From Bradyrhizobium campsiandrae (GTDB taxonomy: Bacteria > Pseudomonadota > Alphaproteobacteria > Rhizobiales > Xanthobacteraceae): a DNA stretch of 64,000 bases. How positions within the stretch are numbered: the stretch's first letter is position 1; every line of letters starts with the position of its first letter. The notes beneath the pieces are model-generated. The model did not search any database. It was not told the origin of the DNA and saw only the letters and a list, made by a program, of their open reading frames with translations. The stretch lies in the NCBI RefSeq assembly GCF_014529705.1, contig NZ_JAANIH010000021.1:62001-126000 (forward strand). The letters are read 5' to 3'. The position numbers were made by a program, and so were the translations under genes. Shown here one piece after another: positions 8,405-18,400 of the stretch.

Positions 8405-9517
8405 ATGACGATGACCAGCGTCCGCCTGATTGCCGACGATCTCACCGGCGCGCTCGACACTGCGGCGGAATTCGTCGGCCTGTGCGGACCGTTCGACGTG
8501 AGCTGGGCGAACGCGCCCACGGCAGCGGGCTTCGCAAGCATTGCCATCGACAGCGGTACGAGGGAGCGTTCGAAGGCCGAAAGCGTCGCGATCGTCGCGC
8601 GCCTGGCGCCGCTGCTCCGCGATGGCACAATTGCCTACAAGAAAGTCGACAGCCTGCTCCGGGGTGCCTGGGCGGCCGAGCTTGGCGCGTGCTTGAGCAC
8701 GGGCCATTGGGCGTCCTGCGTGGTCGCGCCCGCATTCGACTACCAGGGGCGTCGCACCGTTGAGGGCCAGCAATTCGCGCGGACGCAACAGGGTGATTGG
8801 CATCGGGTCGGCGACAATCTGATTGATCAATTGAAGCAGGATGGCATCAAGGCCAGACTAGCCAGCGCCGATACGCTGACGCAGGGCGGCGTCCAGGTAT
8901 TCGATGCCGAAAGTGACTTCTGTCTCGATCGCGTCGTCGAGATGGGACGACGCATGCCGGGACCTGTGCTCTGGTGCGGTAGCGGCGGTTTGGCCGGCGC
9001 GCTCGCCCGCAATCATCGCGCCGATACGTCGGCCGAATTGCGACGGCCGGTGCTCGGGCTGTTCGGTTCCGATCAGCCTGCCACGGCATCCCAGCTCGCA
9101 GCCTGCGGCGATGCAACGCTCGTGCTGGCTGAAGGCGGGGGCGGCGCGGCCGTTCGGCGCAAGCTGGTCGACGACGAGGTTGCCCTGGTCAAATTCGCGC
9201 TGTCTGACGGCCTCTCGCGTTCCGAGGCGGCGCGGCGGATCGCACACGAATTGGCGACGCTGATCGCAGCGCTCGACGCGCCGGGAACCCTGATCGTTGC
9301 TGGCGGCGAGACGCTGAAGGCCGTATGCCTTGCCCTCGGCGCGCAGGCGCTCCAGGTGACTGGACGCATCGTGCCAGGCTTGCCGCGTTCGACGCTGCAA
9401 GGTGGCCGCTGGACCGGCGTCGAAATCATCTCGAAATCCGGAGCCTTTGGCGCACGCGAGCTGTGGCGCGATCTGCTGCGGGACAATCATTTGCTCAACC
9501 TGGAGAGCCCGACATGA
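8405..9517 (+). CDS. Four-carbon acid sugar kinase family protein (DUF1537)
   Basis: 370 residues from ATG 8405, preceded by GGGAGCGG; a second ATG at 8411 is equally close to the site. The N-terminal LIADDLTGALDTA motif and C-terminal glycine-rich IVAGGETLKAVCLALGA segment mark the DUF1537 kinase family, which phosphorylates four-carbon acid sugars such as D-threonate, L-threonate or D-erythronate. The stop overlaps the ATG of a pdxA homologue (ATGA). In characterised systems this exact pairing (kinase plus PdxA2) turns D-threonate into 4-phospho-D-threonate and then into dihydroxyacetone phosphate and CO2. The stereochemistry of the substrate is not decided by sequence. Confidence 0.85.
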   Translation: MTMTSVRLIADDLTGALDTAAEFVGLCGPFDVSWANAPTAAGFASIAIDSGTRERSKAESVAIVARLAPLLRDGTIAYKKVDSLLRGAWAAELGACLSTGHWASCVVAPAFDYQGRRTVEGQQFARTQQGDWHRVGDNLIDQLKQDGIKARLASADTLTQGGVQVFDAESDFCLDRVVEMGRRMPGPVLWCGSGGLAGALARNHRADTSAELRRPVLGLFGSDQPATASQLAACGDATLVLAEGGGGAAVRRKLVDDEVALVKFALSDGLSRSEAARRIAHELATLIAALDAPGTLIVAGGETLKAVCLALGAQALQVTGRIVPGLPRSTLQGGRWTGVEIISKSGAFGARELWRDLLRDNHLLNLESPT

Positions 9518-10542
9518 CCTCTCGTCATCTTGCCATCACGATGGGCGATCCCGCCGGCATCGGGCCGGAGATCATCGTCAAGGCCTGTGTCGGGTTGAAG
9601 GAGCGCATCGCGAAAGGCGATCTGCGTATCCTGATCATCGGCAGCGGCGCGGCGCTGCAGGCTGCGAAGGCCGCGCTCGGGGCCGACGTCGCAATCCCAC
9701 AAGTTATGACCGACGATCGCGACTGGCCCAACCTCTGCTACCTGCAAGCCGACGTCGAGGGCGACCCGATCAAGCCCGGCGTGCTCAGCGCTGATGGTGG
9801 CCGCTTTGCTTACAAGGCGATCGAGCAGGGCGTCCGTCTGACCCAGGCCGGCCGCACGGCGGCGATCGTCACTGCGCCGCTCAACAAGGAAGCGCTCAAC
9901 AAGGCCGGCTATCACTTCCCCGGCCATACCGAGATGCTGGCGCATCTCACCGGCGTGCGCGGCTCGGTGATGCTGCTGGCCCACGGCAACATGCGCGTCA
10001 GCCATGTCTCGACCCATGTGGCGCTGGAGGATGTGCCGAAGCGCCTGACGCCTGAGCGGCTGCGCATGGTGATCGACCTCACCAATGACGCGCTGCGCCG
10101 GCTGGGCATCGCCAGGCCCAAGATCGCGATTGCCGCGCTCAATCCGCATGCCGGGGAGGGCGGCCTGTTCGGCCGACAGGACATCGACGTGTCGGCGCCG
10201 ACGATCGCCAAGGCCGTCGCCGACGGTCTCGACGTGGTCGGACCGGTGCCGGGTGATACCATCTTCGTCAAGCTGCGCGCGGGCCAGTTCGATGCGGCGG
10301 TTGCGATGTATCACGACCAGGGGCATATCCCAGTCAAGCTGCTCGGATTCCAGGTCGATCCTGCCACCGGCCGGTGGCAGGAGCTGTCGGGCGTCAACAT
10401 CACGCTGGGCCTGCCGATCATCCGCACCTCGGTCGATCACGGCACCGCTTTCGACATCGCCGGCAAGGGCATCGCCAACGAGCACAGCCTGATCGAAGCC
10501 ATCGATTATGCCGAGCGGCTGGCCGCGGGCGCTTCAAGGTAA
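9514..10542 (+). CDS. PdxA-family 4-phospho-acid sugar dehydrogenase (PdxA2-like)
   Basis: 342 residues from ATG 9514. It opens with ITMGDPAGIGPEI and has the metal-binding histidine regions HFPGHTEMLAHLTG, SHVSTHVAL and AMYHDQGHIPVK plus LGLPIIRTSVDHGTAFDIAGKG, all signatures of 4-hydroxythreonine-4-phosphate dehydrogenase. Because it overlaps a DUF1537 kinase gene, it is better read as PdxA2, which oxidatively decarboxylates phosphorylated four-carbon acid sugars, than as the vitamin B6 biosynthetic PdxA. A biosynthetic role cannot be excluded if no other pdxA exists in the genome. Cytosolic NAD-dependent enzyme, usually a homodimer. Confidence 0.85.
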   Translation: MTSRHLAITMGDPAGIGPEIIVKACVGLKERIAKGDLRILIIGSGAALQAAKAALGADVAIPQVMTDDRDWPNLCYLQADVEGDPIKPGVLSADGGRFAYKAIEQGVRLTQAGRTAAIVTAPLNKEALNKAGYHFPGHTEMLAHLTGVRGSVMLLAHGNMRVSHVSTHVALEDVPKRLTPERLRMVIDLTNDALRRLGIARPKIAIAALNPHAGEGGLFGRQDIDVSAPTIAKAVADGLDVVGPVPGDTIFVKLRAGQFDAAVAMYHDQGHIPVKLLGFQVDPATGRWQELSGVNITLGLPIIRTSVDHGTAFDIAGKGIANEHSLIEAIDYAERLAAGASR

Positions 10543-10787
10543 CCGGACCGAGCGTGAGGTGATCAACGCCCTCACGGCCTACATCGCTTCCGAAAGTGGG
10601 CGGTGGAAGAGGGCGATCGAGGTCGAACTATGAAGATGGACCAGGCTGCGGTCCATCCACCGCGGCGCTTGCCAGCCCGGGGACGAGCAGGTAGAAGGCT
10701 GCACGCCTGAGCCGTGATTTGCGCCACCGCGCATCCGGCCGCAGCCGGACAAGTCAGCAAGTTATTGAATTTGTTCGGCTATTCCGT

Positions 10788-10861
10788 TGGGGAATGGTGT
10801 AACGGTAGCACAACAGACTCTGACTCTGTTTGTCTTGGTTCGAATCCAGGTTCCCCAGCCA
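10788..10861 (+). tRNA. tRNA-Gln (anticodon CTG)
   Basis: 74 nt with encoded CCA. The acceptor arms TGGGGAA and TTCCCCA pair fully, the D arm reads GTGTAACGGTAGCAC, the anticodon stem ACAGA/TCTGT encloses loop CTCTGAC giving anticodon CTG, and the T arm contains TTCGAAT. U at position 1 and G as discriminator agree with glutamine tRNAs. It reads CAG, the main Gln codon expected at this GC content. Confidence 0.95.
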
Positions 10862-11012
10862 ATTCCAGGCGTCTCCAAAGTCTGAATCGCCTCCTATCCG
10901 GCCGCCCTCCGCGCCGCTCGCGGCGCTTTGCCTCACCAGAATTGAGCCATCTCCTGTCGGATCGCGGCGCGCCCCTTCGTCCTTGGGGGAACACAACCTT
11001 GGGAGATCCGAG

Positions 11013-11372
11013 ATGCCCTATGTCGATGGTTTCGTGCTGGCCGTGCCGAAGGATAAGATTGAGGCCTACAAGGCGCTGGCGCGAACGGCTTGTGCGGTGT
11101 GGATGGAGCATGGTGCGCTCGACTATGTCGAATGCATCGGCGACGACGTTCCCTATGGCACGCTCACCTCGTTTCCGCGTGCGGTGATGGCAGGCGAGGA
11201 CGAGGTCGTGGTGTTCTCCTGGATCGTCTATCGCGACCGGGCGAGCCGCGATGCCGTCAACGCCAAGGTGATGGCCGATCCCAGGCTCAAGGGGGCCGAC
11301 ATGCCGTTCGACGGCAAGCGCATGATCTATGGCGGCTTCACGACGCTGCTGCGCGCGAGCGATCTGAGCTAA
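11013..11372 (+). CDS. DUF1428 family protein
   Basis: 119 residues from ATG 11013, preceded by GGGAGATCC. It opens with PYVDGFVLAVPKDKIEAY and contains VVFSWIVYRDRASRDAVNAKVMADPRL and the closing KRMIYGGFTTLL, matching the DUF1428 family of small dimeric alpha/beta-barrel (ferredoxin-like) proteins. The family has no firmly assigned reaction. It starts 151 bp after tRNA-Gln and runs convergently into the TetR gene, with the two stop codons overlapping by a few bases. Confidence 0.85.
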   Translation: MPYVDGFVLAVPKDKIEAYKALARTACAVWMEHGALDYVECIGDDVPYGTLTSFPRAVMAGEDEVVVFSWIVYRDRASRDAVNAKVMADPRLKGADMPFDGKRMIYGGFTTLLRASDLS

Positions 11373-12040
11373 CCGGTCTCAGCCCGAAGCAGCAGCAGCA
11401 GGCAGCCCGCGAGCCGCGTCTCCATCCCCTTCGACCGCAGCGACAGCGGGCCGGGATCGTTGAGGATCGCGTTCACAAGCGTGCCGAGCACGACCTGCAG
11501 CCCGAACGCGATGGCACGGGTCTTGATGACCGCGCGTCCCTTGCCCATCGCCGGCAGCAGGAGAGGGGTGGCGCGTTCGGTGGTCGCTCGTGCGAGGGCC
11601 TTGAACGGCGTCCATTTGTCCGGCCGGGTGTCGTCATGCTGGAGCGCGGCCCGCAGCACGCCCTCGTGGTGGCGCATCCAGACGACGATGCCGCTGACGA
11701 TGATGTGGCAGAGCTCGTCGAGATCGGTCCCGGGTGAGGGCCGCCCGATCTCGCTGAGCCGCTGTTCGCCGTCGCGCGCCGCGAGCGCCATCAGCGCGTT
11801 GAAATAGGCCTCCTTGCTCTCGAAGCGGCTGTAGAAGGCGCCGACGGTGACGCCCACTTCAGCGCAGAGCGTCTCGATCGAAACCTCGGCGAGGCTTCGC
11901 GTGCGCAGCATGTCGGCGCCGGTCCGCAGCAGCGCCAGCGTGGTTTCCCGGCTTCGTTTCTGGCGTGACGGGGCGACGCCCGGCAGGTCGAAATCGGGCC
12001 AGCCTGCCTGCGCGGAAGATCGCCGCGTTCGTGCTTGCAT
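11369..12040 (-). CDS. TetR family regulator
   Basis: 223 residues. The N-terminal helix-turn-helix region is visible (AEVSIETLCAEVGVTVGAFYSRFESKEAYFNALM), preceded by a basic extension; the C-terminal ~150 residues form the variable ligand-binding part. It is divergent from the sulfatase gene, with an A/T-rich palindromic stretch between the two starts, so it probably represses the sulfatase and itself. Its ligand is unknown. Confidence 0.85.
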   Translation of the reverse strand: MQARTRRSSAQAGWPDFDLPGVAPSRQKRSRETTLALLRTGADMLRTRSLAEVSIETLCAEVGVTVGAFYSRFESKEAYFNALMALAARDGEQRLSEIGRPSPGTDLDELCHIIVSGIVVWMRHHEGVLRAALQHDDTRPDKWTPFKALARATTERATPLLLPAMGKGRAVIKTRAIAFGLQVVLGTLVNAILNDPGPLSLRSKGMETRLAGCLLLLLRAETG

Positions 12041-12052
12041 CGGTCTTAGATC

Positions 12053-12075
12053 ATAATCATAATTCGGATTATAAT
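12053..12075. promoter_or_regulatory. Candidate TetR operator in divergent promoter
   Basis: An A/T island in otherwise GC-rich sequence with overlapping dyads: ATAAT-TCGG-ATTAT (12059-12072), ATAATC-N8-GATTAT (12053-12072) and the palindrome ATTATAAT (12068-12075). It lies 13 bp upstream of the tetR start and about 55 bp upstream of the sulfatase start. Size and position fit a TetR-type operator overlapping both promoters; binding is inferred. Confidence 0.45.
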
Positions 12076-12129
12076 TTAAGGTGGGATGAGGCGCGGGTCA
12101 ACCGCGACGGCCGGGACAGGGAGCACCAG

Positions 12130-14421
12130 ATGAGCGCAGGCAGCAGCGGCACGCCGTTCGGCGGCACCGTCGGCAAGACGGTCGCGGAGTCAAAGCCCTG
12201 GTGGCCCGAGGCGGTGAAGCCGCCGGCGGGCGCGCCGAACATTCTGGTCGTGCTGTTCGACGATGTCGGCTTCTCCGATTTCGGTTGCTATGGCTCGGCG
12301 ATCAGGACGCCGACCATCGACAGGCTCGCCGCGGAAGGCCTGCGCTACAGCGGCTTTCACACCACCGCGATGTGCTCGACGACGCGCGCCGCGCTGCTGA
12401 CAGGACGCAACCATCATTCGGTCGGCGTCGGGTGCCTCGCCAATTTCGATTCCGGCTATCCCGGATATCGCGGCAAGATCGCGCGCGAGGCGGGCACGCT
12501 TGCCGAGATGCTGCGCGTCCACGGCTATCGCAACTACATGGTCGGCAAGTGGCACGTCACGCCGCTGACCGAGAGCGGCGCGACCGGCCCGTTCGACGGC
12601 TGGCCGCTGGGGCGCGGCTTCGATCGCTTCTACGGTTTCCTCGACGCCGAGACCGACCAATATGCGCCCGAGCTGGTCTCCGACAACACGCATATTGATC
12701 CTCCGGGCACTCACGCCGACGGCTATCATCTGACCGAAGATCTGATCGATCAGGCGATCCGGTTCATCGGCGATCACCATGCCGATCGGCCCGATATTCC
12801 CTGGCTGACCTGGGTCGCGCTCGGCGCCTGCCACGCGCCGCACCAGGCGCCGGCCGATATCATCCGCAGCTACGATGCCCAATTCGCGCACGGCTGGGAC
12901 GTCGAGCGGGAGCGACGGCTGGCGCGGCAGAAGGCGATGGGACTGGTGCCGCAGGAGACGCGGATGCCGGCGCGTAATGACGGCGTGAAGGCCTGGGAGG
13001 ACCACTCCATCGATGAGCGCCGCGTATTCACGCGGCTGCAGGCGGCCTTCGCCGGCATGCTCGACCATTCCGATCGGCACCTTGCGCGTCTGGTCTCGTT
13101 CCTGGAGACGGCCGATATCAGAGACAACACCATGATCATCGTGATGTCCGACAATGGTGCGAGCCAGGAGGGCGGGCCGCTCGGCTTCGTCAACGCGATG
13201 GGACCGTTCAATTTCAAGCCGGAGCCGATCGCGGAGAAGCTCGCGCGCATCGACGATATCGGCGGCCCCGACACCCACAGCAATTTCCCGCATGGCTGGG
13301 CCATGGCTTCCAATACGCCGCTACGTCGCTACAAGCAGAATACCCATGGCGGCGGCATCCGCGATCCCTTCGTCATCAACTGGCCGAAGCGCATCGCGGC
13401 CAAGGGCGAGCTGCGGCACCAGTTCGTGCATGCTTGCGATCTGACGCCGACATTGTTGGATTTGATCGGGATCGAGGCGCCGGCGACGATTGCAGGCTGC
13501 ACGCAGATGCCGCTCGAGGGCGAGAGCTTTGCCCGCTCGATCAAGGATGCATCCGTACGGTCGAAGACCTCACCGCAATATTTCGAGATGTTCGGGCATC
13601 GCGGCCTCTGGAAGGGCGGCTGGAAAGCGGTCGCCTACCATCCGCCGGGCACCCCGTTCGAGAACGACAAATGGGAGCTGTTCCATCTCGATCGGGATTT
13701 CTCCGAGACCGACGATCTCGCCGCGGAGGAACCGGAGCGGCTCGCGCAGATGATCGCGACATGGTGGGCCGAGGCCGAGAAGCACAACGTGCTGCCGCTC
13801 GACGATCGTTTTGGACCGCGCTTTGCCGAGAACGCCGCGCGCTTTCACGGTGCGCGGCATCACTTCGTCTTCCATCACGGCATGGGCCATGTGCCGACCG
13901 ACGTGGCGCCCGACGTGCGCAGCCGCAGCTACACGATCGAGGCGCATGTCGAGATCGAGGAGGCGGGTGCCAACGGCGTGCTGATCTCGCATGGCGATGC
14001 GACCTCGGGTTACAGCCTCTATGTCAGGGACGGCGAGCTCGTGCACGACCTCAACATCGGTGGCAGCCACCACATCGTGCGCTCCGACCGCAGGGTGCCC
14101 TCAGGGGCGCGGCGGCTTGGCGTCCATGTCGAACGTCTCGTGCGCAAGGAGGCTCCGGCCAAGGGCTCCCGCACCGGCGTCACCGAATACACGCTGCTGA
14201 TCGACGACGAGCAGGTCGGCTCGCTTCAGACCCAGCTTGGCTTCCATACGCTGATCTCGTGGTCCGGCCTCGACATCGGTCGCGATCGCGGCAGCCCGGT
14301 GTCGCACTACGAGGCGCCGTTCGAATTCGAGGGGCGGCTGCTGCGCGTCACCGTCACCATGCACAACGACCAGACGCTCGACGGCGAGGCGGTCGGCAAT
14401 GCCCAGATGGCGCGGCAATAG
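12130..14421 (+). CDS. Sulfatase family protein (arylsulfatase-like)
   Basis: 763 residues from ATG 12130, chosen for the upstream ACAGGGAG. The N-terminal domain has the metal-binding start NILVVLFDDVGFSDFGCYG and the active-site region MCSTTRAALLTGRNHHSVG; later VMSDNGASQEGGP supplies the second metal-ligand pair. The region from about residue 570 on is beta-rich, as in long arylsulfatases. Type I sulfatases need formylglycine made from Cys in C-x-P-x-R; here Cys82 is present but the Pro position is Thr84 (C-S-T-T-R). Members hydrolyse sulfate, or sometimes phosphonate, esters. No signal peptide is evident, so it may be cytosolic. No formylglycine-generating enzyme gene is next to it. Confidence 0.88.
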   Translation: MSAGSSGTPFGGTVGKTVAESKPWWPEAVKPPAGAPNILVVLFDDVGFSDFGCYGSAIRTPTIDRLAAEGLRYSGFHTTAMCSTTRAALLTGRNHHSVGVGCLANFDSGYPGYRGKIAREAGTLAEMLRVHGYRNYMVGKWHVTPLTESGATGPFDGWPLGRGFDRFYGFLDAETDQYAPELVSDNTHIDPPGTHADGYHLTEDLIDQAIRFIGDHHADRPDIPWLTWVALGACHAPHQAPADIIRSYDAQFAHGWDVERERRLARQKAMGLVPQETRMPARNDGVKAWEDHSIDERRVFTRLQAAFAGMLDHSDRHLARLVSFLETADIRDNTMIIVMSDNGASQEGGPLGFVNAMGPFNFKPEPIAEKLARIDDIGGPDTHSNFPHGWAMASNTPLRRYKQNTHGGGIRDPFVINWPKRIAAKGELRHQFVHACDLTPTLLDLIGIEAPATIAGCTQMPLEGESFARSIKDASVRSKTSPQYFEMFGHRGLWKGGWKAVAYHPPGTPFENDKWELFHLDRDFSETDDLAAEEPERLAQMIATWWAEAEKHNVLPLDDRFGPRFAENAARFHGARHHFVFHHGMGHVPTDVAPDVRSRSYTIEAHVEIEEAGANGVLISHGDATSGYSLYVRDGELVHDLNIGGSHHIVRSDRRVPSGARRLGVHVERLVRKEAPAKGSRTGVTEYTLLIDDEQVGSLQTQLGFHTLISWSGLDIGRDRGSPVSHYEAPFEFEGRLLRVTVTMHNDQTLDGEAVGNAQMARQ

Positions 14422-14434
14422 CGTGTGACGACGA

Positions 14435-14749
14435 TTATGGCTTGGCCGGGGGCGGCTGCAGCGGTGCGACCGCAGGAGGAGCTGAGCCGTCGGTGATGCG
14501 CTCGCGTGTGGTGCGAATGTGCCTGGGCTCGGCGGACGAGGACTTGCCGGCATACGGCGTCGGCGCGAACTTGCCGTCGGTCTGCTCGTCGTGCGGTCGT
14601 ACCTTCACGTCATGGACCGTAGCCCCAGCCGTCGGCGCGGTCGGCGGCTCCAATCGGGCCTGCGCATGCGCGACCGTGGCCGCGCCGATCGTACCAAAGA
14701 GAATGAACAGGAAACCAAGCCAATCGAGACCTGACTTTTTGCGCGTCAT
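14435..14749 (-). CDS. Small membrane-anchored or secreted hypothetical protein
   Basis: 104 residues from ATG 14749; longer starts upstream lack a membrane-protein-like beginning. Residues ~8-30 are a hydrophobic helix ending in AHAQA, either a signal peptide or a membrane anchor. The rest is Pro/Ala-rich and low in complexity (LEPPTAPTAGATVHDVKVRP near the start, ending PPAVAPLQPPPAKP). No family recognised. It is on the same strand as the IalB-family gene, 93 bp downstream of it, and may be cotranscribed. Confidence 0.5.
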   Translation of the reverse strand: MTRKKSGLDWLGFLFILFGTIGAATVAHAQARLEPPTAPTAGATVHDVKVRPHDEQTDGKFAPTPYAGKSSSAEPRHIRTTRERITDGSAPPAVAPLQPPPAKP

Positions 14750-14842
14750 ATCCACTGCCGATGCCGGGCCCCCGCGAGCGGCAGAATAGACCAGCCCGTG
14801 CTGCTCGGAAAGCCGCCGGGTGCAAGCCATCGGTGCGTGGAA

Positions 14843-15415
14843 CTACTTGATCTTGTCGTAAGCCGCCGCAAAGTCGTTGAGCGGCATCGGGATGGCGATC
14901 GTTTCCTTGGCCATGTTCTGGAACGAGACCTTCAGCTGCTTGCCCGACCGCAAGGCAGCCAGCAGGTCCGGCGCGATCGGCGTCGAGGCGTAGCAGCCGC
15001 GGTTCTCGCAGGTCTGGATCTGGAGGTCGACCGGCTTGCCTTCGTCGACCTGGAGCTTGGCGCCAACCGGCAGGTTGAGTCCGAGCGGCAGCTGCAGCAG
15101 CGCGATCGGCGTGCGGGTGTCGGGGGCGATGCGGATGTTGATCAGCACGATGGTCTGGCCGGTTTTGGTCAGGACCGCGTTCTGCTCGATCGCGCATTCG
15201 AGCGGCGCGTCACGGCTGGCGCTGGTGCAGCGTGCGATCCAGCCGGGCTGCTGCTGCGGCGTGCCTTCGGCTTGCGGCTGGGTCGGCGCGGGTGCGGGCT
15301 GTGCCGCCGGCGCGGTGGGAGCGGCGTTCTTCTTGGCGCCCTGCTGGGCCTGCGCGATGCCCGTCGAGACGAGGGCAGCGGCGACAAGAGCGACAAGTCT
15401 GGATTGCATGAGCAT
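14843..15415 (-). CDS. Invasion-associated locus B (IalB) family protein
   Basis: 190 residues. A signal peptide of ~24 residues ends in GIAQAQ, then follows a Pro/Ala/Gln-rich linker and the IalB domain with paired cysteines (WIARCTSASRDAPLECAIEQ and IQTCENRGCYAS). The family, named from Bartonella, is widespread in alphaproteobacteria as periplasmic or envelope proteins of unclear function; presence here does not imply pathogenicity. It lies downstream of the RND efflux genes on the same strand with a 64-bp gap. Confidence 0.85.
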   Translation of the reverse strand: MLMQSRLVALVAAALVSTGIAQAQQGAKKNAAPTAPAAQPAPAPTQPQAEGTPQQQPGWIARCTSASRDAPLECAIEQNAVLTKTGQTIVLINIRIAPDTRTPIALLQLPLGLNLPVGAKLQVDEGKPVDLQIQTCENRGCYASTPIAPDLLAALRSGKQLKVSFQNMAKETIAIPMPLNDFAAAYDKIK

Positions 15416-15479
15416 GGCGAGACCGCGTTGGCGTGAACCGAGGGCCTCGCTGTAGCGTTGCGGGAGCCGCGGCGCAAGC

Positions 15480-18400
15480 TTACTCGGCAGCTTCCTTGAC
15501 GGTGCGGCGCCCGGATGTCTCGTGCTCGTCGTCCTCGGCCGAGCCGGCCTTGAACAGGTTCGAGAACTTGTCGAGATAGAGATAGACGACCGGCGTCGTG
15601 AACAGCGTCAGCGCCTGGCTGACGATGAGGCCGCCGACCATGGCGTAGCCCAGCGGCTGGCGGATCTCGGCGCCGGTGCCGTGGCCAAGCATCAGCGGCA
15701 CGCCGCCGAGCAATGCCGCCATCGTCGTCATCATGATCGGGCGGAAGCGGAGCAGCGCGGCCTGGCGGATCGATTCCTCCGGCGTCTTGTGCTGGTCGCG
15801 TTCGGCGGCGATGGCGAAATCGACCATCATGATGCCGTTCTTCTTGACGATGCCGATCAGCAGGATGACGCCGATCAAAGCAATGAGGCTGAACTCGAAG
15901 CCGGCCGCCATCAGGATCGCGAGCGCGCCGACACCGGCCGATGGCAGGGTCGACAGAATCGTGATCGGATGGATGTAGCTCTCGTAGAGGATGCCGAGGA
16001 TCAGATAGACTACGACCAGCGCCGCGAGGATGAGCAGGGGTACGGTGCCCAGCGATTGCTGGAATGCCTGTGCGGTGCCCTGGAAGCTCGAATTCAGCGT
16101 CGCCGGCGCGCCAAGATCGGCCATCGCCTTCTGCACGGATTCGGTGGCCTGGCCGAGCGCGACCCCCTGAGCAAGGTTGAAGCTGATCGTGATCGCCGGA
16201 AACTGGCCCTGGTGGCTGATCGAGAGCGGGCGGACCGGATCGGTGGTCCAGGTCGCAAAGGTCGACAGCGGCACCTGGTCGCCGGTGAGCGGTGACTTGA
16301 GATAGAGCTTGTTCAGCGAATCGAGGTTGCCCTGCATTTCCGGCAGGATTTCCAGGATGACGTGATAGCTGTTGAGCTGCGTGAAATACTGCGTGACCTG
16401 CCGCTGGCCGAACGCGTCATACAGCGTGTCGTCGATCAGCTGCGGCTGGATGCCGTAGCGCGAGGCGGTGTCGCGGTTGATCTTGAGCTGGACCGTGGTG
16501 CCCTGGGTCTGCTGGTCGGTCGCGACGTCGCGCAGTTCCGGCAGCGTCTGCATCTTGGCGAGAATTTTCGGCGCCCATGAATTGAGCTCGCCGAGATCGG
16601 CATCCTGCAAGGTGAACTCGAACTGTGTGCGGGTCGGGCGGCCGCCGAGGCGGACGTCCTGGGCCGCCTGCATGTAGAGGCGGGCGCCGGACACTTTCTC
16701 GAGCTTGGGACGCAGCCGCGCGATGATCTCCTGCGCGGAGGCGTCGCGGTCATCCCGCGCCTTCAGCGTGATGAACATGTTGCCATTGTTGCCGGCGCGG
16801 CCGCTGCCGCCGATGTTCATCGCCACCGAGGCGATGGCGGGATCGGCCATCACGATCTGGCCAAGCTCGACCTGACGGCGCTGCATCTCGGCAAACGAGA
16901 TGTCCTGGGAAGCTTCGGACGTCGCGGTGATCAGGCCGACGTCCTGCTGCGGGAAGAAGCCCTTCGGAATCAGGATGAAGAGATAGACCGACAGGGCGAG
17001 CGTGGCGAAGAAGATGACGAGGGTCGTCCGCCGCCAGGCCAGGGCGACGTCGAGCACATGCTCATAGCCACGGAGCATCGCGTCGAAGGCGCTTTCGCTC
17101 CATTTGTAGAACTTGCCGTGGGTGACTTCGCTGTGGGCGCGCAGGAAGCGCGAGGCCATCATCGGCGTCAGTGTCAGCGACACGAACATCGAAACGAAGA
17201 TCGTCATCGCCAGCACGACCGCGAACTCGCGGAACAGGCGGCCGATGATGCCGCCCATCAGCAGCAGCGGGATCAGCACCGCGACCAGCGAGATCGAGAT
17301 CGAAACGATGGTGAAGCCGATTTCCTTCGAGCCCCGGAACGCGGCGGCGAGCGGCTTTTCGCCTTCCTCGATGTAGCGGGTGATGTTCTCGAGCATCACG
17401 ATGGCGTCGTCGACCACGAAACCGACCGCGATCGTGAGCGCCATCAGCGACAGATTGTCGAGCGAATAGCCGAACACCCACATCAGGGCGCAGGCGCCCA
17501 ACAGCGCCAGCGGAACCGTCACGGTGGGAATGACGGTTGCCCAGAAGCTGCGCAGGAAGATGAATATGACCATGACCACCAGGGCGATGGTCAGGAGCAG
17601 CGTGAACTGGACGTCCTCGACCGCGGCGCGGATGGTCGTGGTGCGGTCGCTGATGACCTCGATCTTGATCGCGGGCGGGATCGCCGCCACGAGGCGGGGC
17701 AGGGTCGCCTTGATTCGATCGACGGTCTCGATGACGTTGGCGCCCGGCTGCTTGAACACGACCAGGAACACGCCGCGCTTGCCGTTGGCCCAGGCCGCCT
17801 GCTTGGCGTCTTCAGGGCCCGTGACCGCCTGGCCGATGTCCTTGATCCGCAACGGAGCGCCGTTGCGATAGGCGATGATGACGTCGTTCCAGTCCTTCGA
17901 CTGCAACAGCTGGTCGTTGGCGTAGATCGTATAGGCGCGCTTGTCGCCGTCGATATTGCCCTTCGGGCTGTCGACGGTGGTGATGGCGATCGCGCTGCGC
18001 ACGTCTTCCAGCGACAGGCCCTTGGCGACGAGCTTGCCTGGGTCGACCTGGACGCGGACCGAGGGTTTCTGCTGGCCACCGATGAAGACCTGCGCCACGC
18101 CGGAGAGCTGGCTGATCTGCTGGGCGAGCTGGGCGTCGACCGCGTCGCTGACGCTGGTCAGCGGCAGCGTTTCTGACGTCGCCGACAGCAGCAGGATCGG
18201 CGCGTCGGCCGGGTTGACCTTGCGATAGGTCGGCGGCGAGGGCAGATTCTTGGGCAACTGGCCGCTGGCGGCGTTGATCGCGCCCTGCACGTCGTTGGCG
18301 GCGCCATCGATGCTGCGGTTGAGGTCGAACTGAATGGTGATCGAGGCGGTGCCCAGATAGCTCGTCGAGGTCATCTGCGCGATGCCGGGAATCTGGGCGA

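Noticed and set aside
10788..10861. Genomic-island attachment site at the tRNA gene
   Set aside because: No integrase gene and no repeated tRNA 3' end were noticed in the window; flanking genes look like core genome.
10754..10996. Minus-strand frame containing LDSNQDKQSQSL
   Set aside because: This is the translation of the tRNA-Gln gene and its flank, a common spurious call.
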